In this document: one piece after another, positions 16,854 to 27,200 of the stretch
Layout of the letters: each line of letters starts with the position of its first letter
Numbering within the stretch: position 1 is the first letter of the stretch
Assembly: GCA_009775375.1 (NCBI GenBank)
Contig: VSPO01000020.1
Location: 1-34,487, forward strand
DNA length: 34,487 nt
Source: Muribaculaceae bacterium
GTDB lineage: Bacteria > Bacteroidota > Bacteroidia > Bacteroidales > Muribaculaceae
Reading direction: 5' to 3'
Made by a program: the position numbers and the translations under genes
Notes under the pieces: model-generated
Told to the model about the DNA's origin: nothing
Seen by the model: the letters and a program-made list of their open reading frames with translations, nothing else
Databases searched by the model: none

Positions 16854-19694
16854 ATGAAATCACGAAATATATTTCTAATGTCACTCGCCGCAGGATTCAT
16901 CCTGCCGGTTACGGCTCAGGAGAATGTGGATACCGTCTCCCAAAAGTGGCTTGACCAGGAATACAATATCGGTGTTGACCTGGGCATCACCCGCGAGAAC
17001 TCCACAGCCTCCGTCAGCGTAATCAAGAATGACGCCGTCAACCAGCGTTCGGCCAAGAACGTGGGCAATGCGCTTATCGGCCACGGCAAAGGCCTTATCA
17101 CCACTGCCGGCAATGGCACATATTATGCCCAGGAGCCCACATTCTATGTGCGCGGACTCCAGAGCCTCTCAGGTAGCACGCCCCTCATCCTCGTCGACGG
17201 AATCGAGCGTGACATCGACATGATTGACCCCGACGAGGTTCTTGAGGTACAGATCCTCAAAGACGCCGCAGCCACAGCTCTTTATGGCTACAAGGGAGCC
17301 GATGGCGTGATCAACGTCATCACGAAGCGCGGACAATACAATTCACGCACGATCCGCGTCAACTACTCCCACATCTTCTCCAACATGACCGACAAACCCA
17401 AGTTTGTCGACGGCCCCACTTACGCCAGGGCCATGAACGAGGCTCTCTTCAACGAAGGGCAGGGACAGTTTGCAAAATATAGCCAGCAGGACATCGATGC
17501 CTTCGCCAGCGGAAAATATCCCCATCTCTATCCCAACGTCAATTGGGTCAACGAGACTTTCCGCAACCATGCCAGCGGCGACCGTGCCGCCGTGGAATTC
17601 TCAGGCGGTGGCGAGAGATTCCGTTATTTCTCGATGGTGAACTTCGTCTACAGCGACGGATTCATCAAGAAGCCCAACACGAATGCCGGCTATTCCACCC
17701 AAGACAAGTTCATGCGTGGCAACATCCGCATAAACCTTGACGTAGACCTCTTCAAGCATACCCAGCTCCGCTCCAATATCTTCACGTCGCTGAGCGAGAT
17801 GCAGGCTCCGGGGGCCAACACCAATCTCTGGTCGCTTATCTACAACACTCCAGCCGTGGCATTCCCCGTCAGAAACGAGAATGGCGTGTGGGGAGGCAAT
17901 TCCACATGGTCGGGCGATAATAACCCTGTGGCCCAGTCGACCGGAGCAGCCTACTACAAGATTTTCAACCGTCAGCTCTTCTTCAATGCTGAAATTGTGC
18001 AGGACCTCTGCATGGTGACGAACGGACTGAAGTTCAATGTCGGCGCAAGCTACGACGTGAATTCCGACATCCATGAAGACCATTCAAGGAAATACAACTT
18101 CGGAATGTCGAACGTGACGGGATGGGTCAACGGAGAGCCGCAGAGCACATATTGGGAAGTGGCCGACCAAGCCACTGAAATGGGCTCAGGCTCCTCGATG
18201 AACTATTTCGCACGCCGACTCAATGCTTGGGCAGCATTCTCCTATGACAACCAGTTTGGCGACAACCACCGCGTGATGGGTCAGCTGAAGTATCATTACG
18301 ACTACGAGGATCCGATTGGCGTAAACAACAACGTATATCGCCACAACATCTCCCTCTGGGGCCAGTATATTTTCGCCAACCGTTATTCTCTGGGCGTAGC
18401 CCTCGCGGAGATGGGATCGTCGCGTCTCGCCCCCGGCACGAAGTGGAGTTTCTCCCCCAACGTGTCGCTCGGAGCCGTGATCTTAAATGACGAGTCACTG
18501 CCCGTCAATTTCCTTAAAGCCCGTGCATCGTGGGGTATCCAGAATCTCGACCGCCTTCCCGGCTATAATGTCTGGAACTATTATATGCAGGCTTATCAGG
18601 TGACGGGCGTAGGCTATCCATGGTCAGACAAATACGACGGTGGCGCCACCCTCGGCGAGACGACTCTGTTGCAGCTTCCGATGGTGAACCCTTCGCATGA
18701 GAAGGTCGCTAAATACGATATCGGCATCAACGCAAGCTTCCTCAACTGCATCAACCTTACCGCCGACTTCTTCTACAATCGCCACTACGACATATTCGTG
18801 GATGGAAGCGGGGCATATTCAAGCCTTATCGGTTTCACCGCACCCTTCAAAAACCAGGGCAAGGTAGACAACCGTGGTGTTGACATCGAAATCGATTTCA
18901 GCAAGAGATTCGGCGACTGGAACGTCATGGCAGGAGGCTCATTCCTCTTGGCAAAGAGCAAGATTATCGACATGGCTGAGGAACCAAAGGCTTTTGAGAA
19001 TCTTAAGAACACGGGCAACCCTCTTAGCTCCACTTATGGCCTTGTCGCTGAAGGACTCTTCACTTCGCAGGAGGAAATCGACAACTCTCCCCGCCAGACA
19101 TTCTCTACCGTTCGTCCCGGCGATATCAAGTACAAAGACCTCAATGGCGACAATGTGATTGACGCCAACGACGTGACCAAAATAGGCTATAATGCATCCT
19201 GCCCCGAAATATTCTACACTTTCAATCTGGGTGCCGAATACAAGGGAATAGGTCTTGTGGCTCATTTCCAGGGCACGGGCAACTACGGAGTGAACCTTGC
19301 TTCTCAGGGCTACTATTGGGGGCTTATCAACAATTCCTCACTCTCGCAGGAAGTATATGACAATCGCTGGAGCCCGGAGAACAACAGCGCAGATGCCCTC
19401 TATCCGCGCCTGAGCTCAACATCTAATGCCAACAACTACCGCACAAGCACCTTCTGGCAGCGCGACCGCTCTTATCTGAAGCTTCGCAACGTGGAACTCT
19501 ACTACGACTTCAACAAGGCGCTTCTTGCAAAGACAAAGTTCATCAAAGACGCTACCGTCTACGTGCGCGGTGTTGACCTCTTCAACATTATGACCGGCGG
19601 CGATGACAAACTGACCGACCGTGACCCCGAAGCTACCGGAATCGTGGCTCCCCGCAGCCGTCAGGTCGTTGTCGGAGTGAAACTCACTTTCTAA
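16854..19694 (+). CDS. SusC-like transporter 2, lacking the regulatory domain
   Basis: The 946-residue protein has a signal peptide (MKSRNIFLMSLAAGFILPVTAQ) but no carboxypeptidase-like domain. After a short linker the plug begins almost at once (IGVDLGITRENSTASVSVIKN, about residues 38-58). The plug signatures are intact: FYVRGLQSLSGSTPLILVDG, RDIDMIDPDEVLEVQILKD and ATALYGYKGADGVINV. The barrel ends VVVGVKLTF. A typical SusC has about 1000-1100 residues, so the difference is the missing N-terminal domain. It lies 57 bp after susD1 and 24 bp before susD2, so it is co-transcribed and paired with SusD2. It is too different from SusC1 to be a recent duplicate and may take a different-sized fragment. 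Confidence 0.95.
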   Translation: MKSRNIFLMSLAAGFILPVTAQENVDTVSQKWLDQEYNIGVDLGITRENSTASVSVIKNDAVNQRSAKNVGNALIGHGKGLITTAGNGTYYAQEPTFYVRGLQSLSGSTPLILVDGIERDIDMIDPDEVLEVQILKDAAATALYGYKGADGVINVITKRGQYNSRTIRVNYSHIFSNMTDKPKFVDGPTYARAMNEALFNEGQGQFAKYSQQDIDAFASGKYPHLYPNVNWVNETFRNHASGDRAAVEFSGGGERFRYFSMVNFVYSDGFIKKPNTNAGYSTQDKFMRGNIRINLDVDLFKHTQLRSNIFTSLSEMQAPGANTNLWSLIYNTPAVAFPVRNENGVWGGNSTWSGDNNPVAQSTGAAYYKIFNRQLFFNAEIVQDLCMVTNGLKFNVGASYDVNSDIHEDHSRKYNFGMSNVTGWVNGEPQSTYWEVADQATEMGSGSSMNYFARRLNAWAAFSYDNQFGDNHRVMGQLKYHYDYEDPIGVNNNVYRHNISLWGQYIFANRYSLGVALAEMGSSRLAPGTKWSFSPNVSLGAVILNDESLPVNFLKARASWGIQNLDRLPGYNVWNYYMQAYQVTGVGYPWSDKYDGGATLGETTLLQLPMVNPSHEKVAKYDIGINASFLNCINLTADFFYNRHYDIFVDGSGAYSSLIGFTAPFKNQGKVDNRGVDIEIDFSKRFGDWNVMAGGSFLLAKSKIIDMAEEPKAFENLKNTGNPLSSTYGLVAEGLFTSQEEIDNSPRQTFSTVRPGDIKYKDLNGDNVIDANDVTKIGYNASCPEIFYTFNLGAEYKGIGLVAHFQGTGNYGVNLASQGYYWGLINNSSLSQEVYDNRWSPENNSADALYPRLSSTSNANNYRTSTFWQRDRSYLKLRNVELYYDFNKALLAKTKFIKDATVYVRGVDLFNIMTGGDDKLTDRDPEATGIVAPRSRQVVVGVKLTF

Positions 19695-19718
19695 CCTTTC
19701 TCTAAACAATCACGATAA

Positions 19719-21452
19719 ATGAAAGCTAAATATTTAATAAGCGGTCTGGCGTTTTTGTCGCTCTGTTTCTCCTCTTGCTCCGACCAGATGGACTATAAGG
19801 AGTTTAAGATTGACGGCGAAGACTATATAAAGAGGGATTTCGACAAGGTGGGAAAAATCACTACCCACATCTATCGCAACCTTGACTATGACCACGGCCA
19901 GATGTATGGCGGAGCATCCCTTTGCTCCGCCACCGACGAGGCTGTCTACAGCCATCAGGGCAATGCCATCGAGTCGTACTACAATGGCTCCTGGAGTCCC
20001 ACCAACGCCAATGGCAACACCTGGACAACGTGCTGGGATGCCATCTCATATTGCAACCTTTATCTCGACCGATTCCTCGGGCTTACGTTCCCCGATCACA
20101 AGCTTGAAAAAGGCTATCAAGACGAGATGATCAAGTACCATAACTATCAATGGGAAGTTCGCTTCATGCGCGCCTATTTCTACTTCCTGCTTGTTCGCCA
20201 GTATGGCGGAGTGCCTTTGATCACGGCCAATCTTAACGCCGACGAGGCCAACAGCGTTCCCCGCTCTTCGGCCGATGAGATTTTCGACTTCATCGACAAG
20301 GAGTGTGAGGCTATCAAGGATTCAATCATCAAAAACTATTCCGGAGCCTACAATTCTATCGAAAACGAGTCAGGCCGCGTCAACAATCTCGGAGTGCTTG
20401 CTCTCCGGGCTCGTGCAGCCCTCTATCATGCTTCTCCTCTTTTCTCCAAAGAGAAGAGCGACACGGAGAAGAAAGAGCTTTGGCGAGCAGCCGCTATGCG
20501 CAACAAGGAGTGTATCGATTCATGCAAAAAGCGCAGCATGACCCTTGCCAAGGATTATAAGACTTTGTTCGGCCCCGACAACTGGCAAAACGCAGAGTCT
20601 ATCAAGGAGATTATCTTCGCCCGCCGCGTCGCAGCCGATAATGCTTTCGAGAATCGCAATTTCCCAATCGGCATGAATGGTGGAAACGGTGGAAACTGCC
20701 CGACAGAAAACCTCGTGTCGGCATATGAGATGACCAATGGCCTGCCTATCACCGATCCAAACTCCGGCTATGATTCCCAGAATCCTTATGTCGGCAGAGA
20801 CAGCCGTCTGTCGGCCACAGTGGCCGTGAATGGTGAGAAATGGCCTGTGCAGCTTCCGACGGATGCTCTTGAGACCTGGATTGGCGGAGCAAACTCCCGC
20901 AGCATCACTTATGGCACCCCGACGAGCTACTATCTGAAGAAATACGTCAACGGAGAGACAAAAATATCCGGTACGGGCACTACCTCAACCCCCCACACCT
21001 GGATTCTCTTCCGTCTCGGTCAGGTGTATCTCGACTATGCGGAGGCTGTCCTCAACTACACGGGCAGCGGCTATGACGTTCCCGCAGACTTCACCATGTC
21101 GGCCGCCGACGCAATCAACACCGTGCGTGCACGTGCAGGGCAACCCAAGCTCCCCAACGGACTCAACTACTCCGATTTCACGGCAAGATATGAGAACGAG
21201 CGTTTTGTGGAGCTCGCTTTCGAAGGCCACCGTATCTACGACGTGCGCCGCTGGATGAAGGCTCCGCAGTATTTCGTCAACATCAAAGTGATGGAAATCA
21301 CCAAAAACGGCGATGACCTGACCTTCAACACCGTGACGAATCCTCCTTACATCACCCGCCGCGAATGGGCAGGCGACCATCAGTATCTTTGGCCGATTCC
21401 TCAGGCCGACGTGCTGAAAGCGGGCGCGCTTACCCAGAACACCGGTTGGTAA
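19719..21452 (+). CDS. SusD-like surface glycan-binding lipoprotein 2
   Basis: The 577-residue protein has a lipoprotein signal with lipobox FSSC (Cys20), then the SusD/RagB fold. Visible signatures are the helical repeat region WEVRFMRAYFYFLLVRQYGG followed by VPLI, the segment VLALRARAALYHASPLF, and the C-terminal core RLGQVYLDYAEAVLNYTG, INTVRARAGQPKLP, NERFVELAFEGHRIYDVRRW. It ends LWPIPQADVLKAGALTQNTGW, the usual SusD tail. It is the partner of SusC2, located on the cell surface. A hairpin follows the stop codon. Confidence 0.96.
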   Translation: MKAKYLISGLAFLSLCFSSCSDQMDYKEFKIDGEDYIKRDFDKVGKITTHIYRNLDYDHGQMYGGASLCSATDEAVYSHQGNAIESYYNGSWSPTNANGNTWTTCWDAISYCNLYLDRFLGLTFPDHKLEKGYQDEMIKYHNYQWEVRFMRAYFYFLLVRQYGGVPLITANLNADEANSVPRSSADEIFDFIDKECEAIKDSIIKNYSGAYNSIENESGRVNNLGVLALRARAALYHASPLFSKEKSDTEKKELWRAAAMRNKECIDSCKKRSMTLAKDYKTLFGPDNWQNAESIKEIIFARRVAADNAFENRNFPIGMNGGNGGNCPTENLVSAYEMTNGLPITDPNSGYDSQNPYVGRDSRLSATVAVNGEKWPVQLPTDALETWIGGANSRSITYGTPTSYYLKKYVNGETKISGTGTTSTPHTWILFRLGQVYLDYAEAVLNYTGSGYDVPADFTMSAADAINTVRARAGQPKLPNGLNYSDFTARYENERFVELAFEGHRIYDVRRWMKAPQYFVNIKVMEITKNGDDLTFNTVTNPPYITRREWAGDHQYLWPIPQADVLKAGALTQNTGW

Positions 21453-21462
21453 CTTCTACGTA

Positions 21463-21497
21463 TTCTACGGTCGGGAGACTATAGCCCGACCGTAGAA
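21463..21497 (+). terminator. Intercistronic hairpin after susD2
   Basis: Perfect 13-bp arms (21463-21475 and 21485-21497) enclose a 9-base loop between susD2 and the next gene. The stem is GC-rich but is followed by AAACAATTTC rather than a clean T run. It therefore probably reduces, rather than stops, readthrough or protects the upstream mRNA, as seen in sus-type operons. Confidence 0.6.
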
Positions 21498-21554
21498 AAC
21501 AATTTCAATAACGACCAAATTTTATTAACTTTTTCATTATCTAATATTATTTGT

Positions 21555-23720
21555 ATGAAAAAACTTTTATTAACTCTTGGAGTGGCTTGCATGGCCCTTC
21601 CGACATTCGCCGCCACGCGTGTGCTGTATCAGCAGAACTTCGAGACGGCAACCGACCCGGCTTCTATCGGCTGGTCGTATGGTGGAGCATCTATCTCAAT
21701 TGCTTCCGACGAGTATGGCAAGTTCCTTGAACTCAATCAGGGTCAGACCAATGGCCGAAGCGCAAAAGTGACCTGGGGTCAAGACATCTTCATGAAGGAC
21801 GGAGCTCCTATCCTTGAAGATGGCAAATACAATCTGAAGTTTGACTTCAGCATCGCCCAGGGTTCCGACAATCAGTATAATACTGAGTTCACGATCTTCA
21901 CCAACCATGCCCCCATTGACAACCAAACCTACCGCTTGCCTTGGAACCCGGCAGGATGTTGGGACAACTATCTTTTCGACATGTCGCAGGTAGACAAGGA
22001 ACCCCTTCAGTTTGCCATCGACGGTGCTACAATAGAGAACAAGGCAGAGGATGGCACCGTAACCTACGCCATCGACTATTCCTCCCCCACGACTTTCGAT
22101 GCGAGGGCGTGGTATACGGTAGACCTCAATGTTGATGTGGAATCACGTGAAGTGGAATATTCCGTTGTAAGCCTCACAGGAGATATCGTTAAGTCCGGAA
22201 CAAGGACCGTTCCCGAGACTGACGTAAACGGCGATCCAATCAGCATGTATGCAGAGGGTCTGTTCATAATGGTGGCTCGCTACGCTACTATCATCGACAT
22301 CGACAACATCGTCATCTCTTGCGAGACAGCCGCCGGATTCGCAAATGCTCCGACAATTGCTCTCACCCGTCTTGGCAAGACCGCGGATGAAGAACCCGAA
22401 GTTGACCTCAACCTGCGTGCTTACACCATCACCTTCCTCGATGGAGAGACGCTGAACGTGACCGGCACTGACGGACAGACCGTGCAGGTGGAATTTGCCG
22501 ACTGCGAAGGCGCTTATGAATATGAGACCACAAAGAGCGGCACGCTCACCGCATGGACCACATGCGACGGAGCCGAATCCGATAAGGTCTCTGTGGAAGT
22601 GGATTGCGCTCCCGTGGTGCTTCCCGAGGTAAACGTTGCTATCTCAGCCGTAGGCGAAGGCTTTGTCAAGACCTACACTCTGACAGTAAGCAACGAATCA
22701 GTGCCTCTCCGTCCCACTGTTTTCATCGACTATGAATTCACTGGCGTAAGCGGTGAGAAGATTGCTAAAGAGGGCGAGGCTTCAGGATGCAAAGTGACGG
22801 TGACTGAGGAGGGTACCCTCAAAGTGACTTCCGCAGCATTCGGCTATGAATCAACCACTGCCTCTGTCAAGAACGAACTCCAGTTTGAGACTAAGAAGGC
22901 CTACGACTTCGCCCGCCTGACCGAAGAGGAAATCAAGGCTGCCGGATTCCCCTCTTTCACGGTTCTAAACAGCGACCAGACAAGCGGATTCAACAACTGG
23001 ACTGCACGCAAGCGCCTCTACTACAATATCGAAGGCTCTCAGGATGTTGACGCCGATGGCAACCCCGCTGTTGACGGCGATGGAAATCCTGTTCCCGTGA
23101 AGGCATTCCCCTTCGGATTCGTTGCTGCTGACAACACTACAAACGTCATCCAATACTCCGTAATCGACAACACAGGCAAGGAGTCGGTTGATGCAAACGC
23201 CTACTTCAAGGGTCTGACAATCTTCCCCGACAAGGGCAAGAAAGCTGATGGATTCCCCAATGTCTGCATGATGTATCGCATTGGTCTATTCAACAATGAG
23301 ACCAATAACAATAACAACAATGTTATTGTAAACGGTCTTGACAAAGACGACTTCGTTGTTGTAAATGCTATCAACAACTATGGTGGAAACTCCAACCATC
23401 CTACGCTTCCCGAAGGATCTGACAATGAGTACTACAAGCTGCTCGCCGGTGAGGATGCAGTCTACAGCGTTGCAGCTGTCGGCACTCTCGACGAAGAGAC
23501 CGGAACATACAGCGTGACACATCCTCTTTACCGTATCGACACGGCTATCACCAAGATTACAGTCTACAAGCCTCTCGGAAGCTCTGCCGTAGAAAGCGTT
23601 GGCGTTGAGACTGAGGTAGAGGGCGACAACTGGTATTATTCAATCGACGGCGTACGCATGGCTCAGCCCACACGTCCCGGCATCTACATCCACAAAGGCA
23701 AGAAGATTATCATCAAATAA
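21555..23720 (+). CDS. Putative secreted surface glycan-binding protein (SusE/F position)
   Basis: No named family is recognised. The 721-residue protein has a signal peptide (MKKLLLTLGVACMALPTFAA) without a lipobox. The first 240 residues look like a beta-sandwich lectin-like domain (VLYQQNFETATDP, GKYNLKFDFSIAQGSDN, ARAWYTVDLNVD, IIDIDNIVIS). Next come Ig/Fn3-like segments (about 250-460), a C-terminal beta-rich domain with a run of six Asn near residue 585, and a short terminal tail (YYSIDGVRMAQPTRPGIYI then HKGKKIIIK). That tail is common in Muribaculaceae and Prevotella secreted proteins and resembles a short sorting signal. Position directly after two susC/D pairs is where surface glycan-binding proteins are usually encoded, so a binding role is inferred. 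It ends at a strong terminator. Confidence 0.8.
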   Translation: MKKLLLTLGVACMALPTFAATRVLYQQNFETATDPASIGWSYGGASISIASDEYGKFLELNQGQTNGRSAKVTWGQDIFMKDGAPILEDGKYNLKFDFSIAQGSDNQYNTEFTIFTNHAPIDNQTYRLPWNPAGCWDNYLFDMSQVDKEPLQFAIDGATIENKAEDGTVTYAIDYSSPTTFDARAWYTVDLNVDVESREVEYSVVSLTGDIVKSGTRTVPETDVNGDPISMYAEGLFIMVARYATIIDIDNIVISCETAAGFANAPTIALTRLGKTADEEPEVDLNLRAYTITFLDGETLNVTGTDGQTVQVEFADCEGAYEYETTKSGTLTAWTTCDGAESDKVSVEVDCAPVVLPEVNVAISAVGEGFVKTYTLTVSNESVPLRPTVFIDYEFTGVSGEKIAKEGEASGCKVTVTEEGTLKVTSAAFGYESTTASVKNELQFETKKAYDFARLTEEEIKAAGFPSFTVLNSDQTSGFNNWTARKRLYYNIEGSQDVDADGNPAVDGDGNPVPVKAFPFGFVAADNTTNVIQYSVIDNTGKESVDANAYFKGLTIFPDKGKKADGFPNVCMMYRIGLFNNETNNNNNNVIVNGLDKDDFVVVNAINNYGGNSNHPTLPEGSDNEYYKLLAGEDAVYSVAAVGTLDEETGTYSVTHPLYRIDTAITKITVYKPLGSSAVESVGVETEVEGDNWYYSIDGVRMAQPTRPGIYIHKGKKIIIK

Positions 23721-23741
23721 TTTTCACACACATGTGACTAC

Positions 23742-23776
23742 AAAAAGAGGGCAGCCAATTGGCCGCCCTCTTTTTT
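23742..23776 (+). terminator. Rho-independent terminator of the susC/D operon
   Basis: Arms 23742-23752 and 23765-23775 pair over 11 bp, with an inner GCC/GGC stem, and end in six Ts. It lies 21 bp after the 721-residue protein gene. Confidence 0.92.
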
Positions 23777-23806
23777 AGCTTCTTAATTCAGAAAAATAAT
23801 ACTTAT

Positions 23807-23899
23807 CTACAGCATCGCCATCTCCGCGTCGCTCAATCCAAGTATCTGCTTCACCTGTGCCTTTGACACGCCTGATGCAATGAACTTTCGTGCCGACAT
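23807..23899 (-). pseudogene. Remnant of a PDDEXK_2/Rpn-type nuclease C-terminus
   Basis: On the minus strand a 30-residue frame reads MSARKFIASGVSKAQVKQIL then GLSDAEMAML and stops at 23807. Its form (a helix, then a short turn, then a GLS-x-AEM-type end) closely resembles the C-terminal tail of PDDEXK_2/Rpn family nuclease-transposase proteins, such as ...MGMSIEEIAEITGLSEEEI. Nothing upstream continues the frame (TGA at 23914-23912), so only the last fragment remains. The match rests on a short motif. Confidence 0.4.
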
Positions 23900-24154
23900 C
23901 TTTCCCTTTGGTCATGTCAGGAAGGCTTATATACGCATTTTTCCTCTTGGTTCATTCATAGAAGTGTTGTTTATCAAAAGCAAAAATAACAAATTATCCA
24001 TCAATATCCAAACGTTACGCATAATATATTCCAATAATTCCCAATTTGGGGTGTCAATATCCTGAACTTAGAGATTGTTGGGTGCTAATTTTTCCAAAGA
24101 AGCAAAAAAATACTTAACTTGAATCATTTTTCTACTTAATTTGACCTGATAATT
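23900..24154. other. AT-rich intergenic region, no gene recognised
   Basis: This is part of the 543-bp gap 23721-24263, between the nuclease remnant and the promoter of the long PL11-like gene. A short plus-strand frame at 23880-24065 has no recognisable features and is low-complexity. Confidence 0.5.
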
Positions 24155-24186
24155 ATTGTATATCTCATCAAATAAACGTAAATTTG
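24155..24186 (+). promoter_or_regulatory. Promoter of the PL11-repeat protein gene
   Basis: ATTG (24155-24158), 20 bp, then TAAATTTG (24179-24186) matches the Bacteroidetes promoter pattern with one change in the -33 box. The leader to the ATG at 24264 would be about 70 bases. Confidence 0.6.
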
Positions 24187-24263
24187 CCAATGAAAATTAA
24201 CTTGTTAACGAAAGACTCAATTCAACCTTGACATCAATAAAATACTATATGCATACCGAATTT

Positions 24264-27200
24264 ATGAACAAAAAAATGATGCTCGCGGCTGTCGCAGTGA
24301 TGGCCATCGCTCCCGGTGCTTTTGCCCAGCGTGCCACCGACGTGCTCAACCGCGGACTCGTGGCCATGAAGACCGACAAGGGGGTGTTCTGTTCCTGGCG
24401 AATCACCGCCGACGAATGGGATGCCACCACGGAATACAATATCTACCGTGGATCCACCAAACTCAACAGCACTCCTCTCAAAGTCTCGAACTTCATCGAC
24501 CCCTCAGGCTCGCTCGACGCTACGTATTCCGTAAAGGCAGTGGTAAATGGCGTTGAGTCGGAGGCTTCCGCCCCTGCAAAAGTATGGGAGAAAAACTATA
24601 CGGTAATCAAGCCGGCGCATCCCTCCGAGATCACCGCAGGACTCGTGCCTAATGACGCCACGGCAGCGGATGTGGACGGCGACGGGGATCTTGAGATAAT
24701 CATGAAATACGATAATGCCGCTTCTGACTTCCACAATGGCGACAATGGAATCTTCACAGTGGTGGAATGTCTGGAAATGGACGGCACCGTGAAATGGTGG
24801 ATCAATTTCGGACCCAACATGGGCGACTTTCAGAACAATGAGATTAATATCGCCGCTTTCGACTGGGACGGAGACGGAAAAGCGGAAGTGGTGTTCAGAG
24901 CAGCCGACGGCACTGTCATTCATCAGGCCGACGGCACGACGTACACCGTCGGCGACCCCTCCATCAACTATCGCGGCAATTCACGGCCCGAGGGGCAGTG
25001 GTTCATGCACTGGGGGAAGGAATATCTTGTCTATGCCAACGGACAGACCTGCCAACCATATGAGTGCATTGATTTCCCGCTAAAGCGGATCGAGGACTCC
25101 GACAATCCGGAAGGGATACTCAGCGGAAGCAACTACGACAAACTCGTGGAAAAAGAATGGGGCGACGGTTATGGCCACCGCAGCTCAAAATATTTCTTCG
25201 CAGCTCCGTATCTCGACGGGCGTAAGCCAAGCATATTCCTTGCAAGGGGCATCTATACGAAGCATAAGATGATTGCCTATGACGTGGATCCCGCCAGCCA
25301 CAAGCTTATCGTCAGATGGCGATGGAACGACCTCGGCGGGACATGGTTTGGACAAGGCTACCACAACATGGGGATAGCCGACGTGGATTGGGACGGTCGC
25401 GACGAGATTGTTTACGGTTCGATGGTGATCGACGACAACGGTTTCGGCCTTTCGACCACCGGCCTCGGACACGGCGACGCCCAACACTGCGGAGACTTCG
25501 ACCCCTATACCCACGGACAGGAAATATTCGTCTGCAACGAAGACAAACCCAACAATAACTTCCGCGACGCTACAACTTCCAAAATCTACTACCGCACTGT
25601 CGGCGGGAATGACGACGGGCGTGCCAACATGGGCAATTTCATTGATGAATATCCCGGTTCTGAAGGAGTCTCCTCAAGAGACGGAGCCCTCATCGGCGGA
25701 GCTTCCCATAAGGCAATCGATGGTGACACAAAAGGGACCGTATCCATTACACAAAATTTCAGGGTCTTCTGGGACGGCGACCTATGCGACGAATCGTTTG
25801 ATTACAGCAACGGCAAAAACACAGCCGGCGCAATCTTCAAACCACGCGAGGGCCGCATCGCCATCCTTGAGGGCAGCAAGACCAACAACGACACAAAGGG
25901 CACGCCCTGCTTTCAGGGCGACATCCTCGGCGATTGGCGTGAGGAATACATCATGCGTGATGCCGACAACAATATCCGCATCTACTCCACGGATTTCCCG
26001 ACCGAGCACCGCATATACTCTCTTTGGTATGACCATCAATACCGCAACGCCATGGTATGGCAGATGTGCGGCTACAACCAGCCTCCCCACGTAAGCTTCG
26101 CCCTGAGCTCATTTGAGAACATCACCATACCCCCGGCTCCCCTGACAATGACCGGGCGAACTGAAGTGGCCAACAACGGGACTATCGATGCTTCGTTCAA
26201 CGGCAAGCACGTAATAGTCTGCGAGACAGGCGACATGACGGTCTCGGCAGCAGATGGGGCAGCGCCGGCTACCTTGACCGTCAACACCCCGACATGGGTG
26301 GAGGGCCATAACAACAATAATAATATTACGACCCAAATATTTACGCACACAATATCCTCCGGAACATTTGCAGGGGAGATGAAACTCGTGAAGCAGGGCG
26401 ACGGCAAGCTTGTCATGCCTGAAGGCATACATCCTTACAGCGGAAAAACCGAAGTATGGGCAGGCACGCTCGCAATCAACGGGGAAATGCCCAACAGCCC
26501 GATATGGCTCAACCGTTTCGGCGTGCTTGAAACTTCCTCGCTGAAAGCTCCCAAAGGTATTGACATGGAATATGGAGCAGTCGTCAGTCTTGGCAACGAT
26601 ACCAAGGCCGGCTCTCTTTCTGCCGGAGAAATCACACTCGGTTTCGGGTCAATTGTTGAACTCGACGCTTTTGCCGACCAGACAATCGACCGTATTGACG
26701 CCACAAAGCTCATAATAGAGAAAAAAGACTGGACCAACGGACCGGAATATCTGCAACCAATCCTGAAATTCAAATCGCATCCCGCTGAAGGAAAATCCTT
26801 AATCCCCGACGGGAAATATCTTATCGGAGAAATCGGCGAGATCGATGGCGACGTCAAAGACATTGTCTTGCTTTGCATGGAGGATATGAAGAAAGTGCTC
26901 GTATATGAAGATGGCAAGCTTTACCTCAACGTTTCCACATATAAGCCCGGTAAAAAAAGCTGGTCCGGCGGCGAGACTGCATTGTGGGACCTCGACCATT
27001 CCGTTACGTTCAAAAATCTTGAAAACGGGGAGGACGATGTATTCGTGCCCGGCGACGAAGTAGTGTTCGACGATTCTGCCCTGACCACCGATGTGGTGAT
27101 CTCCGGGAATCTCAAACCCTCTTCCGTCACATTCAGCAATAATGAAAAAGACTACACACTCTCGGGCGAAGGAAGAATCGTAGGCGAGGCGAAACTAATC

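Noticed and set aside
23305..23330. Asn-coding AAT/AAC run with a 7-bp inverted repeat inside the 721-residue gene
   Set aside because: It is explained by a short poly-Asn linker in the coding frame; no regulatory role needs to be assumed.
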